A DNA stretch of 64,000 nucleotides from Cotesia glomerata (taxonomy: Eukaryota; Arthropoda; Insecta; Hymenoptera; Braconidae). A model generated the notes under the pieces. The model searched no databases, was not told where the DNA came from, and saw only the letters and a list, made by a program, of their open reading frames with translations. Of this stretch, positions 30,101-41,366 are shown piece after piece (position 1 is the first letter of the stretch; every line of letters begins with the position of its first letter). The stretch lies in contig NC_058167.1 of assembly GCF_020080835.1 (NCBI RefSeq), positions 8,712,957 to 8,776,956 on the forward strand, written 5' to 3'. The position numbers were made by a program, and so were the translations under genes.

Positions 30101-33095
30101 AAATTGTCAAAAAAATTATCAAATGTCAAATAATGTTATGCTAACAATGCCTTTATTTGAGCATCTGCAAAACAGATATTTCTGTGTTACCCCTAATTTT
30201 GTATTAAATAGATAAAACTCCAAAATTACACCGTAAAAAATTTCTACAAAGAATTTTTTCTCTTATAAAAAAATTGAAAATTTATTTACTTATTTTTTAC
30301 AATTATTAATTCCTGAATCAGCGATATTATTCTATTAATAGACAAAGCATGATTATCTTGAGTAATCAAAGAGTTAAACACGTACTTATCATTAGCAAAT
30401 GCTTGTAATAATAAAAGTAACTAATAATTATTCATAAGTTAATATATTAATATGCTAACGCGAATAATTACCATACTCGATTTTTTTAAGTAAAAATGAT
30501 ATTTGGGTGAAGGTTGATAAACACTAGCTTCTCGATATCATTGACGATAACCTTTTAAACTATATCAATACAGTTTCCTTTTTGTTTTAAATAAAAGAGT
30601 TAAGTGAGTCAGTTTATTTAAATGAAACTGAAATGAATTTTATTGCAGATTACAGGACGCTAAAATATTACGGACCAAACGGTGTTTGCATCCAGTTTCA
30701 AGGACAGCGACTTAGAATGCACCGTTAACGTCGTTGACCGGTCCATACTTTCATAGACAACTTATGCAGTCTATGTACAAGCATTGCAGCAAGTATTTCT
30801 TCAGCTAAACTTTAATTATACAACAATTAAAATTAATAGAAAGTATTTTTGCATTTCAGTGCAGCGTTTATCTATCTGGTACAACTTAAAAATTGCTTTG
30901 ATAAAATTATCAAGCAATTGGGACAGCAGAGTTATGACCTGACATGACCTATGAGTTTAATGAGTAAAGAGGTTGAATGTATAAACTGTCCCTTGAGAAT
31001 TAAATTGATATTTTGGAGCTCAATAAATGGCAAGCCGGATAGAACGATCAGTCAATTTATAAATCACGGTAAATTAAATCCGAGTTATTTTTATCGTTGT
31101 ATTGTCAATCGTTTTAATGAATACGAAACTCACTAGGTCACGTTCTTCATCGGAGTCACTATCACTGTCGCTTTCCTCGTCCACAGATGCTGAAGCTCGG
31201 GATTGATGGACATTTCTTTTGCTCGACATTCGCCTTATCATCGTCGAGCTAAATGGCTGAAAAATTTTAGATTAATATTACAATATTACTCAGTGTTTAA
31301 TACACCAGACGGCGATTAACATAACTGCATATATGATAATGATAATTATCCGTTAATAATAATTACAATCGAGCTATTGTTTTGAAAGTTTTTTTATAGA
31401 GGATTTTTCTCTCAGGTAAACATATGTTTTATGTTACAACACGTTTTAATGTTCTAATATGGCATTGCAAGTTTTATCTGATCAGCGGTCAGTTGTTATT
31501 TATTTTTTTCCGATCAAACTTTTAAATTTTTATTTATATTTTACAGAATTTTATGTTAAATTTTTTATAATGGAGTGAAAGTTTCAGTAAACTGTATGTA
31601 TTGTACAGTACTGGAAAATTGCGATAAATTTTTATAAAGAAGAAATTATTTTAAATTGAGACTGAAGAAATTTATTGAAGATACCAAAAAATTACAATAT
31701 TTTTTTATAAAAAACAATAATCTCAAAAAAAAATTTTTTTTTAAATAATTGACAGTCTTAATTATCTACATAAAAGAAGAAATTTAAAAGTATTTAAAAT
31801 ATTCAGAAGTATTAAAAAGTAATTCAAATTTATTTATTTTAAATAATTTTTTAATTACTTTTTTAATCAGGGTATAAAAAATTGGTTATTTTTCAACTTC
31901 TTATGCCGAATAAGAATCAATTAAATGAACAAGTTTTTTATTCTATAAAACATGAGTAGTATTGCAACTTGTAAATACAATTTTCTACATATTGAGTTCA
32001 CTTAAGTGCATTAACCCGATAGAGATTATGAAACAAATCCACTCACATACAACTTATTAAATTTTATCTTTAAAATAATTTTATATTTTGTTTACATTCA
32101 ATCCACCCTTGATTAATAAATCTAATTTTAAGTTATTAAAAACCATTTTTTTGATTAAGATTAATTTAAAAGATATTTGACAATTTTAAGAATTTTTTTA
32201 ACAAATAAATTATGGCAAAAAAATGAGAAAAAAATTGACATTTACAAATTTAAAAAAATACAAAATGCAATTTTTTAAAAATAATTTTTCGGAAAAAATT
32301 TGTTTGGTAAATAAAATTAAAAAATTGTCAAGTGACTGTTAACTTTAATGTCATATTTTTTGACTGACATAAATATACACTTAGCATAGATTGAATAATT
32401 TCAAATTAGATTTCTTAATCAGGGACTAATTCAAATGAATTTTTTACAAAGTTTGCTTGACTCACGACCTTTTTCAGAGCTCTTAATTTAAAATTCAAAT
32501 TTTAAAAATGAGATTCGCTGAAAACAACCTACGATCGAAGGATTTTCGTACCGATGTCGATCACCTTGGATTAAATCCAAATTTTATCTCTATCAAGTAA
32601 GTAAAATAATAATATTATTATTATTATTATTATAAAAACTGCATATGTAAGCAGTGTGTTAAAGCTTCTAGAGCCTTCTTTATTTTTTTCCAATTTTTTT
32701 TTCTGTCTATAGCAACGCGACCGGCTAAAGAAAGGGGACGACCCTTCTCCAGAATATTTTGCGCAGTTAAACCTGATGTTTTCAACTTAAATTTCGTTGA
32801 CTACAATGTTTTCATCTGCAGTCATATTTTGATGATTAATGTAAAAAACAAACTGCATTAAATTAATAAAACCACAATCGGTAATATAATTTTAATAACT
32901 ATAAATATAATATTAAAAATAAATATGTCTAAACATTGATACCGATAAACAGATAAATAACTAAAAAATATTTACCTGTTTAATAGGTCTCAGATCGGCA
33001 AATAAAGCGATCGTTTTTGGCAAAACTCGCTTATCGATATTAACACTCTTTGAAATAACGGATTGCAATCCGCGTCTTAGAAATGCTGAAGCCAT
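27170..33095 (-). CDS. Scp1: Sarcoplasmic calcium-binding protein with extended N-terminus
   Basis: EF-hand calcium buffer of the invertebrate SCP family. Six exons on the minus strand: 32976-33095 (ATG 33095), 31134-31256, 27829-27996, 27569-27709, 27406-27486 and 27170-27316; every junction is in phase, giving 259 residues. Canonical EF loops lie at about 99-110 (DVNKDGVISYED), 187-198 (DKDGDGEISVEE) and 221-232 (DQNEDEKITETE); the expected second hand near residues 145-160 lacks a calcium loop. The first exon encodes an arginine-rich, acid-poor leader (MASAFLRRGLQSVISK) that resembles a mitochondrial presequence, and the second an acidic serine stretch (DEESDSDSDSDEE); classical SCPs start close to the first EF hand, so a shorter isoform from another promoter is possible. 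Intron 2 (27997-31133) holds a Helitron and element A. Confidence 0.92.
28151..28810 (+). mobile_element. Element family A, copy 2
   Basis: 660 bp, starts CACGCCTCATAGCGCGAAGC and ends GGATTTTCCAAACT. Inserted into the Helitron, where TTTTG occurs on both sides and is the likely 5 bp target duplication. Nearly full identity with the inverted copy at 24884-26483. Confidence 0.85.
28945..29026. mobile_element. 82-bp hairpin element
   Basis: Two arms of about 32 bp (CGGTACTTTGGTAAAACCTC and complement) pair with one mismatch around an 18-base loop. It interrupts the palindromic core of the Helitron. Confidence 0.75.
30130..31133. other. Low-repeat stretch of Scp1 intron 2
   Basis: Less AT-rich around 30640-30960 than its surroundings and free of the window's repeat families. 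No exon with good splice sites and coding sense is visible; an alternative first exon of Scp1 would be one reason for it. Confidence 0.3.
32158..32360. repeat. Small MITE in Scp1 intron 1
   Basis: One complete AT-rich element of the family typified at 35868-36070. Confidence 0.55.
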
Positions 33096-33420
33096 TATTT
33101 GTTTATTTATATTTTTATAAATTTACAAAAGTAAATCGGTAATGATCGGCAGTAAATTGTGTACAAAACTAATCGTAAATACGCGGACAGTATCCTTTTT
33201 ATTAAACCCGCGGCGTCCTCCCACTTTATCTGCTACGCATGCGTATGTAATATATTAAATGTACTCCCTTTTATCTTCTTTGTGTTATTGTTTATTTTTT
33301 TTTTTATTTTCACCAAGCCCATCGTATCATTGGCGTCGCAATTGCGATTTTAAATATCTGGGGACAGTAATTATGATTTTTTACAGATAATATTTAAACT
33401 TGCATCCAGCTATTAATAGA

Positions 33421-33478
33421 CTAATAATTTTTTTGCCGGCTCTTGTAAGCATTGATGTCTCTAGATCTTGACCTCCGT
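33421..33478 (-). other. Orphan RS-type exon-like segment
   Basis: On the minus strand a TTTTTCCCAG acceptor is followed by one base and 18 codons reading RRSRSRDINAYKSRQKNY, then TAG. Phase and content resemble the last exon of an SR protein, but I find no partner exon upstream before VPS29. It lies about 330 bp upstream of the Scp1 start codon. Confidence 0.25.
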
Positions 33479-34011
33479 CTGGGAAAAACAATTAAATAAA
33501 TTAGATTAATAAAAACGTCATTATTATCAATTTTAAATTGTAAATAATTAGTTATATTATTAAATTAGCGGGCGTCATTAATGATTTTTGATTTGCAGTA
33601 AACAAACTGGTTGACGTACATTCTATCGCGTACGTGACTTGTTGCAAGTATCGCTCATATCAATGAAATAAAATTTATTCGACCGAGTCGATCCAACAGA
33701 CTGGTACTAGAAAAGTTCAACTATCGTAATCGGTTTTACAATAAATTGTAAACAAATATCAAGGACTTTTATCAAGGATATTTCTGTTTACAATTTAATA
33801 GTTCGTATATTTAATTTTATTTTCAGTAAATAGTTATTTTTAATTTTTTATTTTATAATTTTTTTTTTCTTAAAGTTATTTACAAGATCTTTCATAAAGT
33901 GATTAAAATAATTAATTTTTAGGATTATAAGTGCTTCCCTTGGTATAAATTTAAATTTAAATTTAAATTCATTTTTATGTATAAATTTAATTAACAATTA
34001 ATGTGGTTGGT

Positions 34012-36430
34012 TTAACTTTTTTTGTATTCGATTCTCTCGACTTTAACTTCGTCGCCTACCAACTGGTAAACATAAGTCACCACTGTTGAACTTTGAATGT
34101 CCATTAGCACGAATGAAGGAATGACTGATCTGAAATTAAATATATTTTTGATTTAACGATATGCAGAATTCTATTTAAATAAGGGACATGATGTTAATGT
34201 GATTTAATGTAACATGGGATGGGAGAGTATCAAAGTTTTTCTGTAAAAGCTGTACTTAACAAAATGAATAATTTTTGAAAAGTACGTAAAAAAACGAACA
34301 ATTTAAAAAAAAAAAAGTTGAATATCACAATTTACTAAAAAATTTATAAATTTTTTTAATTGTTCATTTTTTATGTATTTTGCAAAAAAAAATGTATCAA
34401 TCAAATCAAATAGAAATTTCGTTCAGAAAAAAAAAATATATATTTTTGATTTTGAAAAAAAAAGAAAAAAAATATTTTAAAAATTTTATTTAACAAATAT
34501 ATATTAAGATATTTAAAATTGTAACCATGCTACTCTTTCTGAATGTACTAAATTTTTTATTTACTCAAAGATTTACTGAAATAAAATTTTATGTATTTAT
34601 TTCGTGCTATTTGGCTTTATGTCTTGGCATTTAAATTCAATAAATAAATAAGTAAATTACCTCTAGAAAATTATTTGAAGAAATTGCATTTATTATTTCT
34701 TACAAATCTTACTTGTAGAATTTTAATAAATTTTTTTTTCATGATTTATTCTTAAAAAAAATTATTAAATATCTGGGAATTTTGATAAAATGTCAGTAAT
34801 TTAAATTAAAATAGAAAAAAAATTATATTTTATTACTGGAAGTTAGTTAATAAATAATTTAAATAGATTTTTAAAAATAATTTTTTTTATAGGTTTTTAT
34901 TTAATAAAATTACGAGAAAAAATTGTATAACTTATTAGAGACAGTAAAAAGTACAGAGGTTGATAAATAAAAATAAAAAAATAAGTTATAAAAGAGAGAG
35001 TTGATTACTTACGTGTCAAGAGGATTGTAAGCGCCAGTAGCAGATCCTGGGTTTATGTAAAACTTATTTTCATGCTCATAAGCTTCAAATTTATGCGTGT
35101 GGCCGCTTATGAGAATATCGACGTCCAATTGTCGCTGGATTAACGCTAATGACTCTGGGTCGCCCCAGGGTACTACTTGGTGGCCGTGAGATAGACCGAT
35201 TCGAAATTGCCCGACTGTCACGACTTTTTGTTCTGGGTAATTGAGATTCTGCAAGTTGGAAATTATTTTTGGAATTATTTATCAAATTTTTATACCGCAA
35301 ATTAATTTCTATTAATTCTAAAAATTTTTATAATTTTTTTAATTTCTCAAAGTAAATATTTTTTTTTTTTTAATACTTTAGTTGTTAAAAATATGATACT
35401 GAAGCTGAAGTTAACTAACAACTGTCAATTTTTAATTTTTATAGTAAATTAATTACAATAAAAAAAAATATGACGTTAAAGTTAGCAGTCACTTGACAGT
35501 TTTTTGATTTTTTTTTAAATAAATAAATTTGCTCCGAAAAATTATTTCTAAAAAATTGGATTTTTTATTTTTTTAATTTTCTAAATGTCAAATTTTTTTC
35601 TTATTTTTTTTTTGACATGATTTATTTATTAAAAAAATTTTTAAAATTATAAAATGTCTGCTAAATTAATTTTTATTAAAAAAATGTATTAAAAAATTTC
35701 CACTCCATTTTTTTACAATAATTTTATTGAAATAAAATTATAAAAAAATTTCTAATGTCATTTAAATTTAGTATCTTGTAAAAAATGTCTAAAAAATGTC
35801 AAATGTCTGATTTTTTTCAGTACCATAAAATTACACTTTTAAAAAATAATTTTATAATGAATAATAATGAAAATTAATTTAGCCGATATTTGATCATTTT
35901 ATAAATTTATGTAACAAATAAATTATAGTAAGAAAAAATGAGAAAAAAAATTGACTTGTAGAAATTTTTAAAAATTAAAAATGCAATTTTTTAAAAATAA
36001 TTTTTCAGAATAAATTTGTTTGTTAAATAAAATTTAATAATGTTCAAGTGACTGCTAACTTTAATGTCATTGAATAATAAAAAAAAAATGTAAATGATTT
36101 ACCTCATCAAAATCACCTCTAACAACATGAACATCACTGGCGAGTGTTTTTAAATAATCATAAGACTCCTTAGTGCAAAGATTGCCAGTACACAAAATAT
36201 GCTGGATCCTTCCAGGTACCAAGAGTTTTTTAAATTTACTCGGCAGACTACTGCATCTATGAGGAATGTGCAAATCTCCAAGTACTAATACAAGCTGAAA
36301 ATAAATAATTAATAACAATTGATCAATAATTAAACTTGTGACAACAAGGTTACATTCAACTAAATTGTCAATATTCACATTTATCCATCTAAATAATAAT
36401 CGATTACACAGTTGATCATTTACTCACCAT
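34012..36430 (-). CDS. Vps29: VPS29, retromer subunit
   Basis: Retromer core subunit with a metallophosphoesterase-like fold, acting in endosome-to-Golgi and endosome-to-surface sorting. Exons on the minus strand: 36428-36430 (only the ATG), 36103-36294, 35013-35248 and 34012-34129; in phase, 182 residues, exactly the common family length. Recognisable parts are GDLHIPHR near residue 8, [22 protein letters not shown], the GHTHKFEA motif and the C-terminal [20 protein letters not shown]. Putting the initiator codon alone on the first exon looks unusual but matches the family start M-L-V-L-V-L-G-D. Introns 2 and 3 hold small MITEs and a retroposon tail. The gene shares a short upstream region with Rad9 on the other strand. 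Confidence 0.96.
34505..34655 (+). mobile_element. Non-LTR retroposon 3' end, second copy
   Basis: Shares start (TTAAAATTGTAACCATGCTA) and (AATA)n tail with 22385-22625, but is shorter by an internal deletion. Confidence 0.55.
35390..35800. repeat. Nested small MITEs in a VPS29 intron
   Basis: An element with GATACTGAAGCTGAAGTTAACT ends appears split by another with GTTAGCAGTCACTTGACAG ends; the outer element resumes after it and closes with AATTTAGTATC. Confidence 0.5.
35868..36070. mobile_element. Type copy of the commonest small MITE
   Basis: 203 bp. Left end ATGAAAATTAATTTAGCCGA and right end (read inward) ATGACATTAAAGTTAGCAGT are imperfect terminal inverted repeats. The interior has TTTGTTAAATAAAA and AAAATGCAATTTTT blocks common to all copies. 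Confidence 0.65.
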
Positions 36431-36821
36431 GATTAATTATTTACTGAAAATTTCTTGGTAAATTTAAAAAAACTACTGCATTTATATATGTAATTATTTG
36501 TCAAGTAATTTCGAGATGACAATTGTAAGGGTTATATGTTATATGATTAGAACGGGGTGGTACTGTCAAACAGTCCTGTCATTATCTTCGGCAGCTAATA
36601 AAATATGCTTTTGTAGTTTAAATATTTGCACACAGAGGGCAGCTTAAAATTTTTTAAACTGAAATGATATTCTGATCAAGTCATCAGAGCGGGAAAAAAT
36701 GTCAACATGTTTACGTTTTCTACTTAGATAATTTTATGTGTTTATTTGTTTATTTATTTGGCTAATAATTGGTGTTTAATTTTAGTAAATTTTTTTTGAA
36801 ATTCAAAAGTGTTTATATAAA
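36431..36821. promoter_or_regulatory. Divergent promoter of Vps29 and Rad9
   Basis: Only 391 bp separate the two start codons, which face away from each other. No transposon is found in this interval. No TATA element is convincing for either gene. Confidence 0.6.
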
Positions 36822-39800
36822 ATGAAATGTGTGATACCTGGTGCCAATGTGAAAAGTAAGTTTTTTTTTATTTTAGGTTAATTTTTATTATTTTTCACTC
36901 TGAAAAATATTTATCTAGTATTTTAATTTGTGTTTGTAAAATTTTATTGAAAAAAATAATTTTTTTCTAGTATTGGCAAGAGCAATACACGCACTTGGAA
37001 AAATAGGAGAAGAATTATATGTACTACCTCAAGAGAGATCATTGTCATTTCGCACTGTCAGTATGACTAATTCAGCGTACTGTGACTTTACATTTAATGA
37101 TCAATATTTTTCGTACTACAATTTCGGTAATTTGGAAGAAGATGATGCGTCTAAATGCAAAGTTTCTATGAGAGTAAGTTGCTTGATAAATAATCAGCTG
37201 TCATTGCTTTTTTTGTTATGACATAAAGTTAGCATGGTATTAAAGTTAGCCGTCACTTGACCATTTTTTAATTTTTTTTAACAAACAAATTTATTTCAAA
37301 AAATTGCATTTTTAATTTTTTTGAATTTCTACATATCAATTTCTTTTCCATAATTTATTTGCTACAAAAATTATTAAATATCTGCTAAATTAATTTTTAT
37401 AAAGTTAGCAATTATTTTACCATTTTTTTATTTTATTTAAAAAAAAATTTTTTTCCAAAAAAATATTTTCAAAAAATTGCATTTTTAATTTTTTAAAATT
37501 TCTACATGTCAATTTTTTTTCCTAATTTTTTTTTGCAATAATTTATTTTTCACCAAAATTCTTAAAATTATTAAACATCTGCGAAATTAATTTTTATAAT
37601 TATTTTCTAAAATTTGCATTTTTAATTTTTTTAAATTTTTACATGTCAATTTTCTTCTATAGATTTTTTTTCCATAATTTATTTTTAGCTACAAAAATTC
37701 TTAAAATTATTAAATATCTGCTAATTTAATTTTTATAAATTTAGCAATTATTTGACCATTTTTTTATTTTATTTAAAAAACAAATTTGTTCCAAAAAATT
37801 ATTTTCTGAAGTTACATTTTTAATTTTTTTAAATTTCTACATGTCAATTTTTTTTCTTCATGTTTTTTTCTCATAATTTATTTATTAAAAAAAATTGTAA
37901 AATTATCAAATATCTGACAAATTAATTTTCATTTATTTTTTGTTATAATATTTGATTTTTTCCAGGCAGCAATGAGCGCATTCAAAACACCTAATCTAAT
38001 GGACAAATTAGTAGAGACCTGTCACATTAAATTGCAAGAAAATGCAACAAAACTCATCATTGTACTTAACTATAAAAACAGTGTACGAAAAACATTTCTC
38101 TTAGCAATTTTAAATTGTGAAAATTTACAGGTAATAAGAAATTAATCTTTCAATTTTTTTAAGTACTAATCATAAAATTATTTACAGGCTTCGTACAATA
38201 AAGATAATGTTCCAAATCATTTGATAGTTCAGCCGAAAATTTTGTCAGACGCGGTACAAAATTTTCAGCAAAATTTGACTGAAATAACATTAGATGTCTC
38301 ATCAGACAAAATATTACTCAGGAATTACGTCAATGACACTTCTAGTAAGATTTATATTAATTTTTATTTTTTAAGTAAATAAAATAGTTCAAAGGTAATT
38401 AATTGATTAAATCATTACAGACTTATCAAATTTAACACGTACTCAACTCGCATTAGCAGTTGGTGAATTTGATACATATAAAATAGATCAAGATGCTTGT
38501 GTTACATTTTGTATGAAAGAAGTTCGTCCAATAATGTCTATAGCTGAGTTGGTTGAAAGACCGCTTCATTTATTATTTGAAGTCGCTGGAAGGTATAAAA
38601 ATATTTTTAAATAATTAAAATAAAATTAGCAGACATTTAAAAATTTTTTTTATCAAAGAAATTATTATAAAATAAATAATAGTTAAAAAAAACACGCTTT
38701 ATATAGAAAACCAAACTAAAAAAAAGAAAATAAATTTTAATAAATATAAATTAATAATAGTCTAAATAGGAAAAAAAATGTATTTTATTTAAAAAAAAAA
38801 AGCGTGGGGTGCTTTTTAAGATATTTATAATTATTGACACTATGCACCCCACGCTTTTTTTACAATAAAATACTTTTTTTTTCTTATTTACATTATTATT
38901 AATTTATATTTAAATCGAAACTATGTCTATCAAATAGAGACTGACAATAAGTCAGAGTACTTTATGTACTTGTTAAACTAAATACGGACTTATTACTATT
39001 ACTATTACTTATAATTACTATTGTTAAACACAATGGAACTGTTATTTTTTTTTTTTTCTAATGGAACCCACTTAATGGCTTTGCTATAGGGTTCAGGGTA
39101 TTGTTTAAAAAATAAAATATTTATTAAAATTTATTTTATATTTTTTAGTTTGGTTTATTTATAATAGCATGTTTTTTAGTTATTTTAAAACATTATTTAT
39201 TTCAATCTGCTATTAATTCCGTGATTACTATTAGTAACTCTACAAACATACATACAAGTGAAGCTAATATAAAGCATGTAAAAATTTTTTTATAAAATTT
39301 CACATGCAGAAAATTTGAAAAAATTTTAAGTGCAATTTAAAAAAAAAATTTTTTTGTTTATCATTAAATTATTAAAAAAAAAAAAATTTAATGGCTGCTA
39401 ATTTTTGCATAATTTTTAATTATTAAATAAAATAAAATAATTATTTAAAATTAAATTATAGACCAGTTGTTTTCGTACTGAAAGACATATCATTCGAAGC
39501 AAATCTAGTATTATCAACAATAAACCCTGACCTGGGTAACTCAGGACTCGCGGATGCGTCAATCCACAACCGGAGACAAGCTGTGAAGAAACGTGGCGCC
39601 TTGCAAAGAGGCACTAAGTCATCAAAGACTAAAGAAAAGCCAGCGAAGAAATCTAAAGTGAGCTCTATCGCTGGTAGCAGTATAATCCAGTCGGTCAACA
39701 CTGACAACTCTCCGATGACCAAGGGCAAGAAAGTTCCAACGATAGCTGAAAAGGCCGTCGAGTCTCCACGCACTAGCAACGACTCAGATCGAACTGTTCC

Positions 39801-40131
39801 TGTCAGCGATGGCTCCGGGAGAAGACGATCTAGTCTTATTGCAGAAACTCCTTCTGAACGATCCACGCCATCGGGTGGAACGCTCAGTGGCGCTTCCTCC
39901 GCGTCTATTTTTACCCCAGCTGGTAAAAGAAGAACCAGTGGTGATGACGGAAATTATTCTGATGGTGAACCTATGGAACAAGACGATATTGTTCCGAGTT
40001 CTCCGCCTCCTAGGTCCAGCAAAAAGGCCAGGATGATTTTTAAGAAGTGCCTTCAGGCTACTTTTGATCCTACCTCGTTACCAGGCCATGATTTGGTGCT
40101 TGCTAAAGATTCTGATGAAGAGTCTGATTAA
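36822..40131 (+). CDS. Rad9: RAD9, 9-1-1 checkpoint clamp subunit
   Basis: Subunit of the Rad9-Hus1-Rad1 ring loaded at DNA damage to activate ATR-type signalling. Exons 36822-36855, 36971-37173, 37966-38130, 38188-38344, 38421-38592 and 39462-40131 join in phase to 466 residues. The N-terminal ~270 residues show the PCNA-like family pattern (MKCVIPGANVK, ALGKIGEELYV, SLSFRTVSMTNSAY, LLFEVAG, RPVVFVLKD). The last exon encodes a disordered serine/proline/lysine-rich tail with many SP/TP-type sites, likely the phosphorylated signalling arm known from other RAD9 proteins, ending LAKDSDEESD. The tail makes it longer than vertebrate RAD9A (391 residues). Intron 5 contains a foldback element. AATAAA at 40222 is the likely poly(A) signal. 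Confidence 0.93.
37218..37960. repeat. Tandemly arranged small MITEs in Rad9 intron 2
   Basis: Three or four partial copies in the same direction, each with TTAGCAGTCACTTGACC-like and ATATCTGCTAAATTAATTTT ends and an interior TTGCATTTTTAATTTTTT block. Confidence 0.6.
38690..39200. mobile_element. Foldback element in Rad9 intron 5
   Basis: Central hairpin AGCGTGGGGTGC / GCACCCCACGCT (about 38808-38862) extends outward through AT-rich arms to at least 38725-38915. CCAAACTAAAAAA near 38710 and TTTTTAGTTTGG near 39146 suggest outer termini. Confidence 0.6.
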
Positions 40132-41366
40132 TTTGTTGTACCTATTTTTGTTCCAGTTTTTTTTTTTTTTTTCTTATAGTGAGTATAAATGTTGTACACT
40201 CAGGACAATTTTTTATTTTTGAATAAATGATATTTATAATTTAAAAATTGTCTAATGTAGAATATATTTATACTCATAAATTGTTATATAAATTTAGTAG
40301 ACATCTACAAGTCACTTTTCAATAATAAAATTAAATACAGAGTTTAAAACCTAAAAAGGTTTTAGAAAAATTTTTTGACTTTTTCTTTGATATTTTTATT
40401 TATTTTCTAAAATAAATTTTTAGATGTCTCCTATTTTTATCATCATCTTTAATTATAAATGTACATAACTATTTCTTTATTAGTTGAAAATAATAAATAT
40501 TTTCTATAATTACTTAGATCGAAAAAATTATTGTAATATTAATGTATATGTATCATAATTTTATAAAGTTTTTCGTGCACCTATGAAGACTATAGGTAAA
40601 CATTTCACACTACCATAATTCAATTTAAATCAGTTAATCATCTTCAGATATTAAATTATTTAATAATAAAATAATAAAATCTATTTTTATAAAAATAGTC
40701 AGTTATAATTATTTAGAGCTTCTAAAGATGAAATTTTTTTAAATACATTTTTTTTTTGCCATAAATCATTTGTTGAAAAAATTCTAAAAATTATCAGATG
40801 TCTTTCCATTTTAGTGTCATTAACATACTTGTCAAAAATTAAATTAATTTGATCTATTTCATTGTTTAAATTTAATAAATTTATAAAAAGTGAAGTATAG
40901 TTCTACAATTTAATATAAAATCTGTCAGCTGACAGCTGTCAATTTTTTAAATTTTTACAACAAATAAATTACAATAAAAAAAACGCTTCAAAAAATTTTC
41001 ACTAATAATTTTTTTTTTAATTTTCATACGTGGAATTTTTTAAAAATTTTTTCATATTAATTTCATTTCAATAAAATTATAAAAAAATTTCCAATGTCAT
41101 TCCCACAATATGACATTATTGACTTAATTAATTATTTTGTAGTACTTACCTGCCCGTAAGAGGGAGCTTATGTTTTTATAATTTTTTTAACCAGCTAAGT
41201 GAGTTGTCAGCTCAAGTCTTATCTGTATTTCATCAATAAGAACAACATAAGCACATGGTTTCTTCAAGAAGATAAATATATATATTTACTGAGTTTTTTA
41301 AATCATTTTATTTAAGTAAAAAGTTTAATATAAAGTGTTTTGTTTTTTTTTTAAATTAAATTCATT
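40132..41366. other. Intergenic region between Rad9 and EndoG
   Basis: Begins with the Rad9 3' UTR. Small MITE remnants lie at about 40280-40450, 40720-40830 and 40920-41105. The last 260 bp should hold the EndoG promoter. No RNA gene or open frame. Confidence 0.5.

Noticed and set aside
32509..32590. Plus-strand ATG exon with a GTAAGT donor (MRFAENNLRSKDF)
   Set aside because: The best downstream acceptor (near 32714) leads to a stop within a few codons, and the frame has no known relative.
39456..39866. 136-codon frame on the minus strand
   Set aside because: Antisense to the last exon of Rad9, whose frame is supported by splice phase and family motifs.
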